Source of the DNA: Channallabes apus
Taxonomy: Eukaryota; Chordata; Actinopteri; Siluriformes; Clariidae
Assembly (NCBI GenBank): GCA_030522415.1
Contig: CM060106.1
Coordinates: forward strand, 26,199,967-26,263,966
DNA: 64,000 nucleotides
Direction of reading: 5' to 3'
The position numbers were made by a program, and so were the translations under genes. This document shows positions 39,001-50,879 of the stretch, piece after piece. The notes under the pieces were generated by a model. It was given only the letters and a program-made list of their open reading frames with translations, did no database searches and was not told where the DNA came from. Positions within the stretch are counted from its first letter, which is position 1; each line of letters opens with the position of its first letter.

Positions 39001-40680
39001 CCTCATAGCCCACATTTTATAAAATCTTAATCTTAATAATACATATTTTACCACACTTGCACTGCAAATTAAAATCAGCATGGCAATACAAATATACAGT
39101 AAACATTTCTATGCGCTTATGCTTTATTAAGAAGCACATTTGCAGGTATTCTAATACAGTAAGTAATGACATGATTGAATAGAAAACATGTTCTACATAC
39201 AACAGCGCAGCAGATCCTCCCTGCCTACTGCCTCATACGCACAGCTGTGGGTCACACACAGGTGCTAATAAAATAAACAGCTGAGATCCTGAAAAGAAAT
39301 TACTGCAATAACAACAGAATTGCAGTTTGTGTATACTAATGTAGATAATGAAGCAGAATAAAATGTCTTCAATGTTGGGACATTTCTTGAATAACGCAGC
39401 CTTTGTAAAAAAAAAAAAAAAAATTCATGAGAGTCATATTAGAGCTTCAGTAAAGTCAAACCAGCTCAACTTCCTGTAGAACAAACCTTCAAACCGAGTC
39501 AGGTTTTGGAGCACGATAAATAAAACAGACCTGAAACTATTTTACTGCTCAGCTTATTCACTCCTCACACACCTAATTCAATAGCTCCCCTTACTGGATC
39601 TGATTATAATTATATATTGGCTAGATGACCCCAGACTGTAATGCTGCACCAGTCACTCAGTTTCCTTGTTTCACTTTAGCATTAAACACGACTGGATACT
39701 AAATGTACACCAGCATACCTAAGATCTGTAAGTTGCTGAAGGTCTAATGTACCTGTCTAGTCACTTTAAACCATTAAAACCATTGAATTTGTGATTGGAG
39801 GTATTTAGAAAGAAAATAACACAAATGGGTGCAAATAGGTTATAATAGGGAATAAACACCAAACTCTAAGCCACAGTAAAGGTCACTGAGATAATGTTTT
39901 TACCCTTGTTATCATGTTTGATGTAAACATTAACTGAAGCTCTTGACCTGTATTTAAAGTACATTATTTTATGCATTGTATCCATACAGTATATGAACTG
40001 AGAAATGGTTGTGATTATATATATATATTTGGGACAAATAGCCCACATCATTCACTTACATACATCCATAAGGCAGCTTCAGAGGAGCGACAGTAACCAG
40101 AAGCTTTGCGGCTGTTGAGCTCATTTTTCTGTATTGCAGGTGGCTTAGGAAATGCAGCTCTCTACAGGCCCATCTGCCTCTCCAACAGCAGGTGGCTAGC
40201 TTCAGCATTTCATACAGTATCTCTTGTCCTTTTCCTGTCCCTCCATCACCATGTCTTGCCCCTGTACACAGTAATGTCTTGGACAGGGGGAGCTTAAAGC
40301 GTTTCCACTTCTGTATTACTGACAGAAAGGTTGTGAGTTATAATCAAATGTACTGTCATATTGACAATGTTGAGCCCAATTACGCCCAATTATGCATACA
40401 TTTACGGTATTGCTTAGGATAATTGTAACTAATGAGTTACATAAACAAATAGTAATCACCCCATACAGCTATCATGAATAGGAAATAGAGACCAAAACTG
40501 TTTTTTGTACAAGGCTGCAAACATGTTTATTTCTGTTGTAAAGTTGGCCATTGTAACATTGAGCTCTATGAGGTTTTGACTCATTTTTGGAGAGAGCTCC
40601 TAGTGGAGCACTATTCACTTTCATGAACCTGAGGTTGTTCGTCTGTTTAAACAAGCCCCCCCCCACACACACACTATGGG
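39001..40680. other. Intergenic stretch, nothing recognised
   Basis: A/T-rich, unique-looking DNA with short A runs. No gene, element end or tandem array was identified. Confidence 0.5.
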
Positions 40681-40682
40681 GT

Positions 40683-40825
40683 ATCTATTCATTCATTCAT
40701 TTTCTATACCGCTTAATCCTGTGTTCAGGGTCACGGGGGACCTGGAGCCTATCCCAGGAGACTTCGGGCACTAGGCGGGGTACACCCAGGACAGGGTGCC
40801 AATCCATCGCAGGGCACTATGGGGT
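40683..40825 (+). repeat. L2-type repeat fragment (copy j)
   Basis: Contains ATTCATTTTCTATACCGCTT, AGGGTCACGGGGGACCTGGA, GCGGGGTACACCCAGGACAG and GGTGCCAATCCATCGCAGGG. It stops before the GTGGGAGGAAACC block. It is flanked on both sides by CTATGGGGTATCTA, a 14-bp direct repeat that is probably its target-site duplication (40674 and 40817). Confidence 0.75.
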
Positions 40826-42095
40826 ATCTAATGGTTTTAAATAGTAAGAAACGGGACCTTTAGCATTTGACATCCTCTTTTCAGTCTCTGTCCTGGAGTT
40901 TTCTAATTTACAGTAATGATCTGTTGTGTTACACTTTGAATGTGTTATGTTACACTGGAACTACATTTGCATTCAGGACGTCTCACCTTGAATGTCACTT
41001 TACATAAATGCTCAAATCTTGTCTAACAAATTTGAATTTGCAAAATCATCAGACTCACTTCCAGCTTTCCAATTCCAATGCAAAGTTTTGCAGGGCGCAT
41101 AAAGTATGTGTAAGACTGGTATCCTATTCATAGTGGCTTATGCCTGGTGTTCCTGGGACAGGCTCTAGTTACACCATTACATGACCAAGTGGTTGCTAAA
41201 AGTGACAGAGTGAATTATGGTGATATTATATTATCCTCAAAGCTGCAGTACGAAATAAATAAAATAATGCACAAACAATAGACAGCAGCAGGTTGATCAT
41301 CACGGCTGGTGTGGAATGCTGCGAGGGAGACCCTCAGTAATATGAAGGGAAAAGTCAAACTGTGCCAGGTGTGAGTTAATCTCGCACATGCTTAGCTCTG
41401 TAAGAATGTAACTAATGCTCTAATGCTTAGCGAGATTAAGTCGTCTACTGTATGTAATGCAGATTCCTGAAGAAGTTCCTGGTGAGCGCATTGCAGGCAG
41501 ATGGATGCTGATTTGTGGTGTTGGCCTTGTTGCCTACTCTGCTTGTGTGCATGTGGGAACAGCACGGCCTAGTTTTGTCATAACTGATTTCACACCCAGC
41601 TGTGGTTCTACTTGAATTCTACTTCTACTTGGCTCCAACAGACGAAAAAGTGACCTATAAATGAGGCATAGTACGACCCAAGCATTTCATGGGTAAAGGA
41701 GTAGTTTAGTCAGGAGTGACTGGTGTAAATGTGCTAGAAGGGTTTAACACCCCGAAGTTTCAAAGATTAAAAAAATCTGTCTATAAACACATGTGTAATC
41801 GTACTTACAGTATTATGGATTTTTGTAGGACTTCATCAGCTCCACATCAGTGTATAGATGTAATAAAGGTGGAGAAGAAGAGAATTGGAAGTCTATTTCT
41901 TCCCAAAATTTTTGTATACTTGCTTCACATGTTCACAATCACATTAATCGGTGTATTCTGTTATACTTCAATGCTTGATGCTTCAATGCAAATCTTTGTG
42001 GTTAATCATTTTAATACACAGTTTATTGCTGTTGGTTTCTCTCATGATGACATCATCCCGTTTCTGGACACAGAACTGAACATATTTAGAGACAG
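40826..42095. other. Intergenic stretch, nothing recognised
   Basis: No supported gene. A 147-codon ORF (41716-42159) runs into a dispersed repeat at its end and matches no family I recognise. Confidence 0.5.
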
Positions 42096-42096
42096 A

Positions 42097-42260
42097 TTCA
42101 AATCAAATTCAAATTTTATTTGTCCCATACACAGTCATACACGGTACGATATACAGTGAAATGCTTATGCGACCGCCAGTGACCTTAAAATAAAAATTTT
42201 TTAAAATAAAATAAAAATATCAAGAAATAAGAAAGAGAATTAGAAAAGAAGCAAGAAATA
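42097..42260 (+). repeat. Interspersed repeat tail ending in an A-rich tract
   Basis: The text ATTCAAATTTTATTTGTCCC, ACACAGTCATACACGGTACG and ATACAGTGAAATGCTTATGC followed by AAAATAAAA-rich sequence is a widespread fish repeat motif. The family is not certain. Confidence 0.45.
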
Positions 42261-42602
42261 AATAAATACTATAAGAAACTATACTTAACTATAAGAAAAG
42301 TAGAACAAAATATAAATATTTTCAAAAATATATAAGTATAAAACCTATCTGTACAAGACAAAATAAATTTAAATGCAAATATAAAGTGGAATGAATGAAA
42401 CTCAGCTCGGGTTCTTACAGAAGAGATTTTATCTATCAGACTTCCAGCATAAATCTAAAGAAGCCAATGTACAGAACCAGAACCAGAGACTGATTAGAGG
42501 TTTAAACACTGTTTTTGACAAAGTGTTGGTATTTTTTTTTTTGTCTGTCTAGTATGTGTAGTTATATTTCTACACAAACTAGACAGCTAGCCTTTTAACT
42601 CT

Positions 42603-42945
42603 CACTCACTCACTTACTCATCTTCTATACCACTTTATCCTGTATACATGGTAGGGGGTTTAGAGCCTATCCCAGGAAATTTAGGGCACAAGTTGGGGTA
42701 CACCCTGGATGGGATGCCAATCACACACACACTCATTCACACACTACATGCAATTTGGGAACACCAATTAACCTAATCTTGATGTCTTTGGACTGTGGGA
42801 GGAAACCGGAGTACCCAGAGAGAACCCACCAATTACGGGGAGAACATGCAAAATCCATGCATACAGTACAGACCCAAGGCGGGAATCGAACACGGACCCT
42901 GGAGGTGCAAGGGGAAAGTGCTAACCACTACTGCACCATTTAGGA
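42603..42945 (+). repeat. L2-type 3'-end repeat (copy k)
   Basis: A nearly complete unit: TATACCACTTTATCCTGTAT, GGGGTACACCCTGGATGGGA, CTTTGGACTGTGGGAGGAAA, GGGGAGAACATGCAAAATCC, GCGGGAATCGAACACGGACC and 'gtgctaaccactactgcacca'. It lies about 300 bp upstream of the minisatellite. Confidence 0.8.
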
Positions 42946-43269
42946 ATATACAGTACTATCAAATATTTTATTGCTTTTCATCTATCTATTACACATACTG
43001 TATAACCAAACATATTGACTGCCTAGAGGGCAGCACATGAGAATTTTAGTGCAGTACTGGAGGATGTTCAACGTTTTATCATTTAACCTTGTAAAAGAAG
43101 GTTGCACAAACACTCCTATCTGACCCATTTACTTTTCCCCTTGCTTGTGACATTCCCCAACCAGTCCCCATATTTTTACTTAAATAGGCCACATGTCATG
43201 AGGATTGTGAATGGACGCCACAGTATATTTGGGCTGAATCTTGGCGGTATGTCCGCAGTCCTGCTCCTA

Positions 43270-45966
43270 CACATGGAGACACAGAGAACACCCTCTAACA
43301 CAGGGAGACACAGAGAACACCCTCAAACACAGGGGGACACAGGGAACACCCTCTAACACAGGCAGAAACAGGGAACACCCTCTAACACAGGGAGACACAG
43401 GGAACACCCTCTAACACATGGAGACACAGGAAACACCCTCTAACACAGGGAGACACAGGGAACACCCTCTAACACATGGAGACACAGGAAACACCCTCTA
43501 ACACAGGGAGACACAGAGAACACCCTCTAACACAGGGGGACACAGGGAACACCCTCTAACACAGGCAGAAACAGGGAACACCCTCTAACACAGGGAGACA
43601 CAGGGAACACCCTCTAACACAGGGAGACACAGGAAACACCCTCTAACACACTGAGACACAGAGAACACCCTCTAACACAGGGAGACACAGAGAACACCCT
43701 CTAACACATGGAGACACAGGGAACACCCTCTAACACATGGAGACACAGGGAACACCCTCTAACAAAGGGGGACACAGAGAACACCCTCTAACACATGGAG
43801 ACACAGGGAACACCCTCTAACACAGGGGGACACAGAGAACACCCTCTAACACAGGGAGACACAGGGAACACCCTCTAACACACTGAGACACAGAGAACAC
43901 CCTCTAACACATGGAGACACAGGGAACACCCTCTAACACACTGAGACACAGAGAACACCCTCTAACACATGGAGACACAGGGAACACCCTCTAACACATG
44001 GAGACACAGGGAACACCCTCTAACAAAGGGGGACACAGAGAACACCCTCTAACACATGGAGACACAGGGAACACCCTCTAACACAGGGGGACACAGAGAA
44101 CACCCTCTAACACAGGGGGACACAGGGAACACCCTCTAACACACTGAGACACAGAGAACACCCTCTAACACATGGAGACACAGGAAACACCCTCTAACAC
44201 ACTGAGACACAGGGAACACCCTCTAACACAGGGAGACACAGAGAACACCCTCTAACACATGGAGACACAGGGAACACCCTCTAACACATGGAGACACAGG
44301 GAACACCCTCTAACACAGGGGGACACAGGGAACACCCTCTAACACAGGGGGACACAGAGAACACCCTCTAACACAGGGGGACACAGGGAACACCCTCTAA
44401 CACAGGGGGACACAGAGAACACCCTCTAACACAGGGGGACACAGGGAACACCCTCTAACACAGGGGGACACAGAGAACACCCTCTAACACAGGGGGACAC
44501 AGGGAACACCCTCTAACACAGGGGGACACAGAGAACACCCTTTAACACTGGGGGACACAGGGAACACCCTCTAACACAGGGGGACACAGGGAACACCCTC
44601 TAACACAGGGGGACACAGGGAACACCCTCTAACACAGGGGGACACAGGGAACACCCTCTAACACAGGGAGACACAGAGAACACCCTCTAACACATGGAGA
44701 CACAGGGAACACCCTCTAACACATGGAGATACAGGGAACACCCTCTAACACAGGGGGACACAGAGAACACCCTCTAACACATGGAGACACAGGGAACACC
44801 CTCTAACACATGGAGACACAGGGAACACCCTCTAACACAGGGGGATACAGAGAACACCCTCTAACACAGGGGGACACAGGGAACACCCTCTAACACACTG
44901 AGACACAGAGAACACCCTCTAACACATGGAGACACAGGAAACACCCTCTAACACACTGAGACACAGGGAACACCCTCTAACACAGGGAGACACAGAGAAC
45001 ACCCTCTAACACATGGAGACACAGGAAACACCCTCTAACACAGGGAGACACAGAGAACACCCTCTAACACATGGAGACACAGGAAACACCCTCTAACACA
45101 GGGGGACACAGAGAACACCCTCTAACACAGGGGGACACAGGGAACACCCTCTAACACAGGGGGACACAGAGAACACCCTCTAACACAGGGGGACACAGGG
45201 AACACCCTCTAACACAGGGGGACACAGAGAACACCCTTTAACACTGGGGGACACAGGGAACACCCTCTAACACAGGGGGACACAGGGAACACCCTCTAAC
45301 ACAGGGGGACACAGGGAACACCCTCTAACACAGGGGGACACAGGGAACACCCTCTAACACAGGGAGACACAGAGAACACCCTCTAACACATGGAGACACA
45401 GGGAACACCCTCTAACACATGGAGATACAGGGAACACCCTCTAACACAGGGGGACACAGAGAACACCCTCTAACACATGGAGACACAGGGAACACCCTCT
45501 AACACATGGAGACACAGGGAACACCCTCTAACACAGGGGGATACAGAGAACACCCTCTAACACATGGAGACACAGGGAACACCCTCTAACACACTGAGAC
45601 ACAGAGAACACCCTCTAACACATGGAGACACAGGAAACACCCTCTAACACACTGAGACACAGGGAACACCCTCTAACACAGGGAGACACAGAGAACACCC
45701 TCTAACACATGGAGACACAGGAAACACCCTCTAACACAGGGAGACACAGAGAACACCCTCAAACACAGGGGGACACAGAGAACACCCTCTAACACAGGGG
45801 GACACAGAGAACACCCTCTAACACAGGGGGACACAGGGAACACCCTCTAACACAGGGGGACACAGGGAACACCCTCTAACACAGGGGGACACAGGGAACA
45901 CCCTCTAACTCAGGGGGACACAGGGAACACCCTCTAACACAGGGGGACACAGAGAACACCCTATAA
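43270..45966. repeat. 29-bp minisatellite, 93 units, with higher-order structure
   Basis: The unit is CACA-nn-GAGACACAG-n-GAACACCCTCTAA (29 bp); variants at unit positions 5-8 read GGGA, TGGA, CTGA, GGGG or GGCA. The array length of 2,697 bp is exactly 93 times 29, so no net insertion or deletion has accumulated. Rare variants recur at exact multiples of the unit: TTTAACACTG at 44541 and 45237, GGAGATACAG at 44725 and 45421, and GGGGATACAGAG at 44841 and 45537 (all 696 bp, 24 units); AACAAAGG at 43761 and 44022 (261 bp, 9 units); GGCAGAAACA at 43361 and 43564 (203 bp, 7 units). Each unit contains TAA in one frame, so no long protein is encoded. Confidence 0.98.
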
Positions 45967-45969
45967 CAC

Positions 45970-46400
45970 AGGAAAGCCAGCTCAACATCCTTTCATCTAG
46001 TGGTTTTGAGTATGTATGTTATGAAGCTAATACTTATTTACTTACGTCAGGTTACACTTAACTTTAGACCAGGAATAAGTTAGCATATTAATCCAAAGAT
46101 CTCTATTTAAACCACAACAGACAAATGATATGTCATCTTCATATTATTTTATATTGAGATTAAACTACAGTAGTGCCGCTACGCATTACTGCTTCTTATT
46201 ATAACCACAATTTCTGAGCATATGAGACAAATTTTAAACTTCCCTCAGGATAAATAAACATAATAGTTTTCTGTCTATTAATCTTTGAGGGTTCAGTTTT
46301 CATAGTCTACTTTCATTTTCTTAGAGTAAGCCATGTTGCACATTCTGTTTATTTCTCTTTTGGTATTTTGGCATATAGCTGTTGTTTCTGTGGCAATTAC
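45970..46400. other. Unique sequence downstream of the minisatellite
   Basis: About 430 bp of A/T-rich sequence with no recognised feature before the next L2-like copy. Confidence 0.5.
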
Positions 46401-46404
46401 TGCC

Positions 46405-46612
46405 AGCTTGACCCCCGATTGTCACACTACAGGCAATTTTGGGAGCAACATTTAATCTGCATGTCTTTGGACTGTGAGAGGAAGGTGGAGTACCGAGAGG
46501 AAACGCACCAAGCACAGGGAGAACATGCAAACTCCATGCACACAGACCCGAGGCGAGAATTGAACCCAGAACCTGGAGGTGTGGAACGACATTAACCACC
46601 ACGCCACCATTG
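46405..46612 (+). repeat. L2-type 3'-end repeat, 5'-truncated (copy l)
   Basis: Begins within the family at CACACTACAGGCAATTTTGG and continues GTCTTTGGACTGTGAGAGGA, GGGAGAACATGCAAACTCCA, GAGGCGAGAATTGAACCCAG and 'attaaccaccacgccaccattg'. Confidence 0.75.
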
Positions 46613-47124
46613 TGTATTTTAATCACAGTTAGAAATATCATATACTCATGCAATATGTCTAATGTGAATTTTGCCTTTCCAGAACACAGCTGGGATACCT
46701 GTGTAAGTAAATATAATCACTGTGTGGTCAAATTGAAAAATATACTACAATAGTAAGATAAGATGAAAAAAAAGGGGGGGGGGACTGTGGAACATGGACC
46801 AAGGCCGTGAATTTATTTAAAAGTAGCTAGCAATATGCTAACACTCGACAGCCAAAGTTAAATTACACTAGTATATCCAGCTCATTTGGATTGTCACTTG
46901 CTATGGAAACGGATTATTCCATTGCGTAATAGAATAGGGAGGATAACCTGTCACAGTAACTCATTGAAAAGCACAGAAATTATATTAAATAATCCGCAGG
47001 TGGCCGTAACAATGTAAATAATAGCGGAAAATGTATTATATGTCATTATCTAAAAATATATTGGTAGGGTAAATCGGTTGTCATGGTTACGGACACTTGG
47101 CAGACCCCATTTTAAGCTGCACGT

Positions 47125-47240
47125 TGGAACGGCGAGCACGTGTCCCCGAGCTCGAGCCTTACGCTCTGGGATAAGAGGCGCGCGAGTGAGTTGCTGACGT
47201 CAGACGTGTTCGGTTATTTTGAATTGGAGGGTCAAAGATG
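47125..47240 (+). promoter_or_regulatory. Atlastin gene promoter with E-box, CRE and YY1-type element at the ATG
   Basis: The region is locally CG-rich and TATA-less. It contains the E-box CACGTG at 47137-47142, the full palindromic CRE TGACGTCA at 47195-47202, and AAGATGGCGG at 47235-47244. The last matches the YY1 consensus AAGATGGCGGC and overlaps the start codon, a placement known for many TATA-less vertebrate promoters and short 5' UTRs. Transcription factor use is inferred. Confidence 0.55.
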
Positions 47241-47295
47241 GCGGAGGCGGAGACCAGGCTAAAGCTTCAGAATCATTCCGATATAAAACATAAAG
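47238..47295 (+). CDS. Atlastin GTPase (ATL2/ATL3 type), coding exon 1
   Basis: The ATG at 47238 encodes MAEAETRLKLQNHSDIKHK plus one base, ending at the donor AAAG|GTAACT. Joining the final G to the GT at the start of exon 2 (63226) gives an unbroken frame, ...[14 protein letters not shown]. This short, poorly conserved N-terminal exon is usual for atlastins, whose N-termini differ among paralogues. It is tied to atlastin by frame, the promoter context and the absence of another candidate; transcript evidence would be needed for certainty. Confidence 0.7.
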
Positions 47296-49390
47296 GTAAC
47301 TCTTGCAACTGAAATAAAAAACACGTAGCTGTTTTGGATATAAATACAGCATGTGTGAAGTTCTGTAGGCGGGCGTGAATTAAACATAAAACAAAACGTT
47401 CGTCATGGGTTTGCACGAATGACACCTGCTAATGCTAAGATGCGGGTAGCGTCAAGCTTATGCTAGCGTTCTCGAATGGGTTAGGCCAATGTTTGCTTCA
47501 TTTTTTTATTTTTACTTTATTATTCTATAAGCTGCAATTGTTTTCTCTTTGCCTCTTTTTGCAGTTTTATTTTAGAGTAATGGAGGATGTGAATAAGTCG
47601 GAGAAAGCTGTTTTAGCTTAGCATAACCACAGGGTTTGGCTGTGCAGTTAGATAGCGGGCAGGATATCGGGTTAATTAAGAGGCTGTGATTGAAATGAAA
47701 TTTCCGTTTGTTGTCAGTGGACGATTTAGCTGTTTTTTCCTGAATGTTAGGCAGGTGTAATGGATTCTGAGAGCCCACAGCACTGAGATTAACGTTAAAG
47801 GGTTTTGCTTTGAGCATCTCGTGTTTACTGACTGTGGCTTTACTCGGAGAGCTAACTCACAGCCTGTTTAACTCCATGCACTGGCTGCTGGATGGCAATC
47901 ACTACTGTACTGTTTATTTTTATTTTATTTTTTTAAAGCTGGAATAGCAGCGCTGAAGTGGTGTAAGTGAATTTTAACAAACTGGAGTGGTTTTAAGGCA
48001 AAGCAACATCTTTTATCCAATTTCTCTTTTGTGATTGACTCTCCCATTACCGAACAGGGAGTGTATTTGACTGACTACGACAGAAGTACAACTAGGCTTA
48101 AACAAGGCTTAAGATACTCAACCTTACAAAATGTCATTTCTTTTTGTTAACTTGGGCAGACAAGTTCTGCCGTACATGCAGACAGTCGTGTATAACCTAC
48201 ATGTTTACATTAAAGCTGTTCATCTTATTTTATAGGCTTTATTTTTTTTTTACTGTATATATTTCTAAAACCCATCACAGGTACTTCAGCTAGTTCTAAC
48301 TAAAACATAATGCACTATTGAGACTTGTATAATAAGGAGACCTTTATATGCAGAAGGTCATGTTTACATTCCCCTCTTTTACTCATACTGTCTTTATTGA
48401 CGCCTGATTAAACTCATGACTGTTTTATTTGGGAGAATAAATTTTTACAGTTTTGAGCTGATGGTAATTTATGCAGATTATATAATGCTCATATGGTTGC
48501 TGTTGGTGACTTAAGTTATCATTATTGTAAGTGTGTAATTTAAAAAAATATATTTTCTCCCACCAACCCCCCCCCTTTTTTTTTTTTTTTTTTTTCCCTT
48601 TTCTTCTACTCCTCCTTCTCTCTCTCCTCTTCTTGCTTTTCTAAGAATGCGAGGGTGTTTGTGTGCCTTTTCTGTGGCTGTGGTCTGCAAGTTACTGATC
48701 ACTGTTTTTGTTGTTTTTACGAGTTGATCGTGACAGCTCAAACCCACATCCCTCTCTCAGCAACCCTAACAGTAACACCGTATCTGCGCTCTGTCACATT
48801 TGTGTGTAATAACTCAATGAAGGACATGAATTTATTTCTTGGCAGCCTTTTTGAAATGTGTGTCCTGTGAAATGTCTGTGTTCTGGTCTTTGGATTGCGA
48901 AGGATGTGGAAAGAAAGGAGATACAGATTAAATATGAAAACACACCACAGGCGCGCAGTTTAAATGGTTTGTTTGAAGTAGATCTTCTAGCTTGGGCTTG
49001 TTGATTTGTTATAGATAGTGATTGGTCAAAGGGTGATTAGTTTTCTCTGACAGCAGCTCTGAGAGAAGTTCCAGCTGGAATCCTTATCCAGATTTATATA
49101 TTCATCATTCATTCTATTGCACTTGAATGCCTTTACAGGGGTTTGTGTTGGTGCTTTTAAAAGTAAATTCTCGTCGTCGGTATATGGATTTGTTTCGCTC
49201 CATTGCCCCTTGGTGACCATTTAATAGGTTAATGTGTGGGTATTTTATCCGTCTGTATTCTTGCCTCATGCCCAGCGTTCCTGGGATAGACATCTAATTG
49301 AGCCTGACCAGGATGAGGCAGTAACGGATGATTAGTCAAAGAAAACCTGAATACATGGTGAATTTCTTATTCATATAACTTATTGGTCTA
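47296..49390. other. Atlastin intron 1, first 2.1 kb, no element recognised
   Basis: Mostly unique A/T-rich intron, with a C-run then T-run near 48560-48600. Clustered ORFs here are short and without domains. The segment nearest exon 1 could hold regulatory sequence, but no motif stands out. Confidence 0.5.
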
Positions 49391-49394
49391 GAGG

Positions 49395-49590
49395 GGCATT
49401 GTTGGCTAAGTGGTAGGATTCTGGCCAGCCATTCGAAAGGTTCAGTTTTCATGCGGTGTCTGTCAAAAGGCCAGATAAAATGGGAGGGTTGCATCAGGGA
49501 GAGCATTCGGCATAAAACTGTTCCAAGATGTGTGAGGATTGTATGTTCCGCTGTTGTGACCCCTCGACAGGAGCATCCGAAATATAAACA
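49395..49590 (+). mobile_element. tRNA-Gly-derived SINE, diverged (copy 3, atlastin intron 1)
   Basis: The head GCATTGTTGGCTAAGTGGTAG retains a tRNA-Gly-like box A. The body has AAATGGGAGGGTTGCATCAG and GAGCATTCGGCATAAAACTG. The tail is CCGCTGTTGTGACCCC then GAGCATCCGAAATA. It has the same organisation as copies 1 and 2. Confidence 0.7.
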
Positions 49591-49787
49591 GCATAATTTA
49601 TTGGTTTAGAATTGTACCTGGGCTTAAGTGCAGTTAATTTTCCATAACTCAAAGTGCAAACTCGATACATAATGCTAACCAGGCTCTGTGCAGAGCAATC
49701 GCTTATGAATGTTTGTAGTGTAAATCATAGAGGGGAATCACCACCAAACTCAAAATACCTAGGTGGCTATTCAATTATTGTATACAT

Positions 49788-50000
49788 TAGGGCTGCAACA
49801 ACTAATCGATAATGAAATTCGTTGTCAACGAATGCCGTTATCAATTAGTTGGGCTGCTCACGTTACTGAGAAGCGCGACCACGATGCACAAATACACACA
49901 GATACACAGCCGCTCGCAGAACCATTTGCAGGAAAAAGCGCGCGCCCAAAGTCCTCCAAGGTATCGGAGCAATTTACATTAAACGCCTCTTATCGGGCGT
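49788..50000 (+). mobile_element. hAT-family element left end, sibling of the element at 52407
   Basis: TAGGGCTGCAACAACTAATC followed by GATAATGAAATTCGTTGTCA aligns with 52407 onward through TCCAAGGTATCGGAGCAATT, about 200 bp. Homology ends near 49987 and no right end was found. What follows (to about 50340) has CG-rich patches and may belong to the same element or to a neighbour. Confidence 0.65.
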
Positions 50001-50419
50001 TAAAATCGAGCGGTTTTCTGCCGGTTGTAGTGTCCGGTGAGCGCGGATGAAGCGCAGAGGGTTTTCTACACATAGGAGTCAGTGAGGGAGTTCACACAAG
50101 TTTGGTGAAGTGCGTTTGTCCGCCTGCGCGGTTATACAGGGTAAAAAAAAAAAAAAACGTTGCATGCAGCTTTTTCTTGGCGTTCAAATCCCAAGCGAAT
50201 GCAAGGAAAACGCGTCTAGTGCGTTTTCTTCACGTTCATGTTACACTTCGGAGGACCGGATATATCCCATGATCCTACACGCTATACAGAGGGAAATGCG
50301 GGAAAAGGGCAAAATAGAGTGAACCCAGTAGCGCCAATTTAATTATTATTTTTTTTATCCCCCCCCCCTCTCTCTCTCCCTACGTCGCCGTATTACGAGA
50401 ATGTCTAGCAAAATGGTCT

Positions 50420-50450
50420 CTCTCTCTGTATGTATGTATGTATGTATGTA
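50420..50450. repeat. (TGTA)n microsatellite
   Basis: Seven or so TGTA units in atlastin intron 1, preceded by a (CT)n run. Confidence 0.85.
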
Positions 50451-50778
50451 GCATTTATTATATTACATTACACACCGTATCAACACTGTCAACTTGCCAT
50501 CTGTAGTTATTAAGTTTGGAGTGCACCACATACAGGATTATAGAGGAACAGCAGCATGTGTTCTAAAAAATTTTTTCAGAGTCAGTGTGGTGATTACATG
50601 AAATGCAATACTTGTAACTTTTATTTAATTTTAATTATTAATTTAATTTCCCCCCCCCCCCCCCCTATCTTTAGTAAATGAGGACAAGTGTTTAAAGGAT
50701 AAACTAGTAACTGAAAGCGTGTTTTGTAGATTAGTTATACTCGTGGTTAAAGTTAACCCAGTAGGGCTGGCTCTAGAC

Positions 50779-50824
50779 CAGAGGTGGAAAGTAACGAATT
50801 ACATTTACTCACGTTACTGTAAAT

Positions 50825-50879
<55 letters not shown>

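Noticed and set aside
41716..42159. 147-codon plus-strand ORF with hydrophobic stretches
   Set aside because: The end runs into a dispersed repeat, there is no family match, and no promoter or splice context; likely chance in A/T-rich DNA.
43270..45966. Possible CRISPR-like array of regularly spaced repeats
   Set aside because: The 29-bp units are directly adjacent with no unique spacers, in a vertebrate genome; it is a minisatellite.
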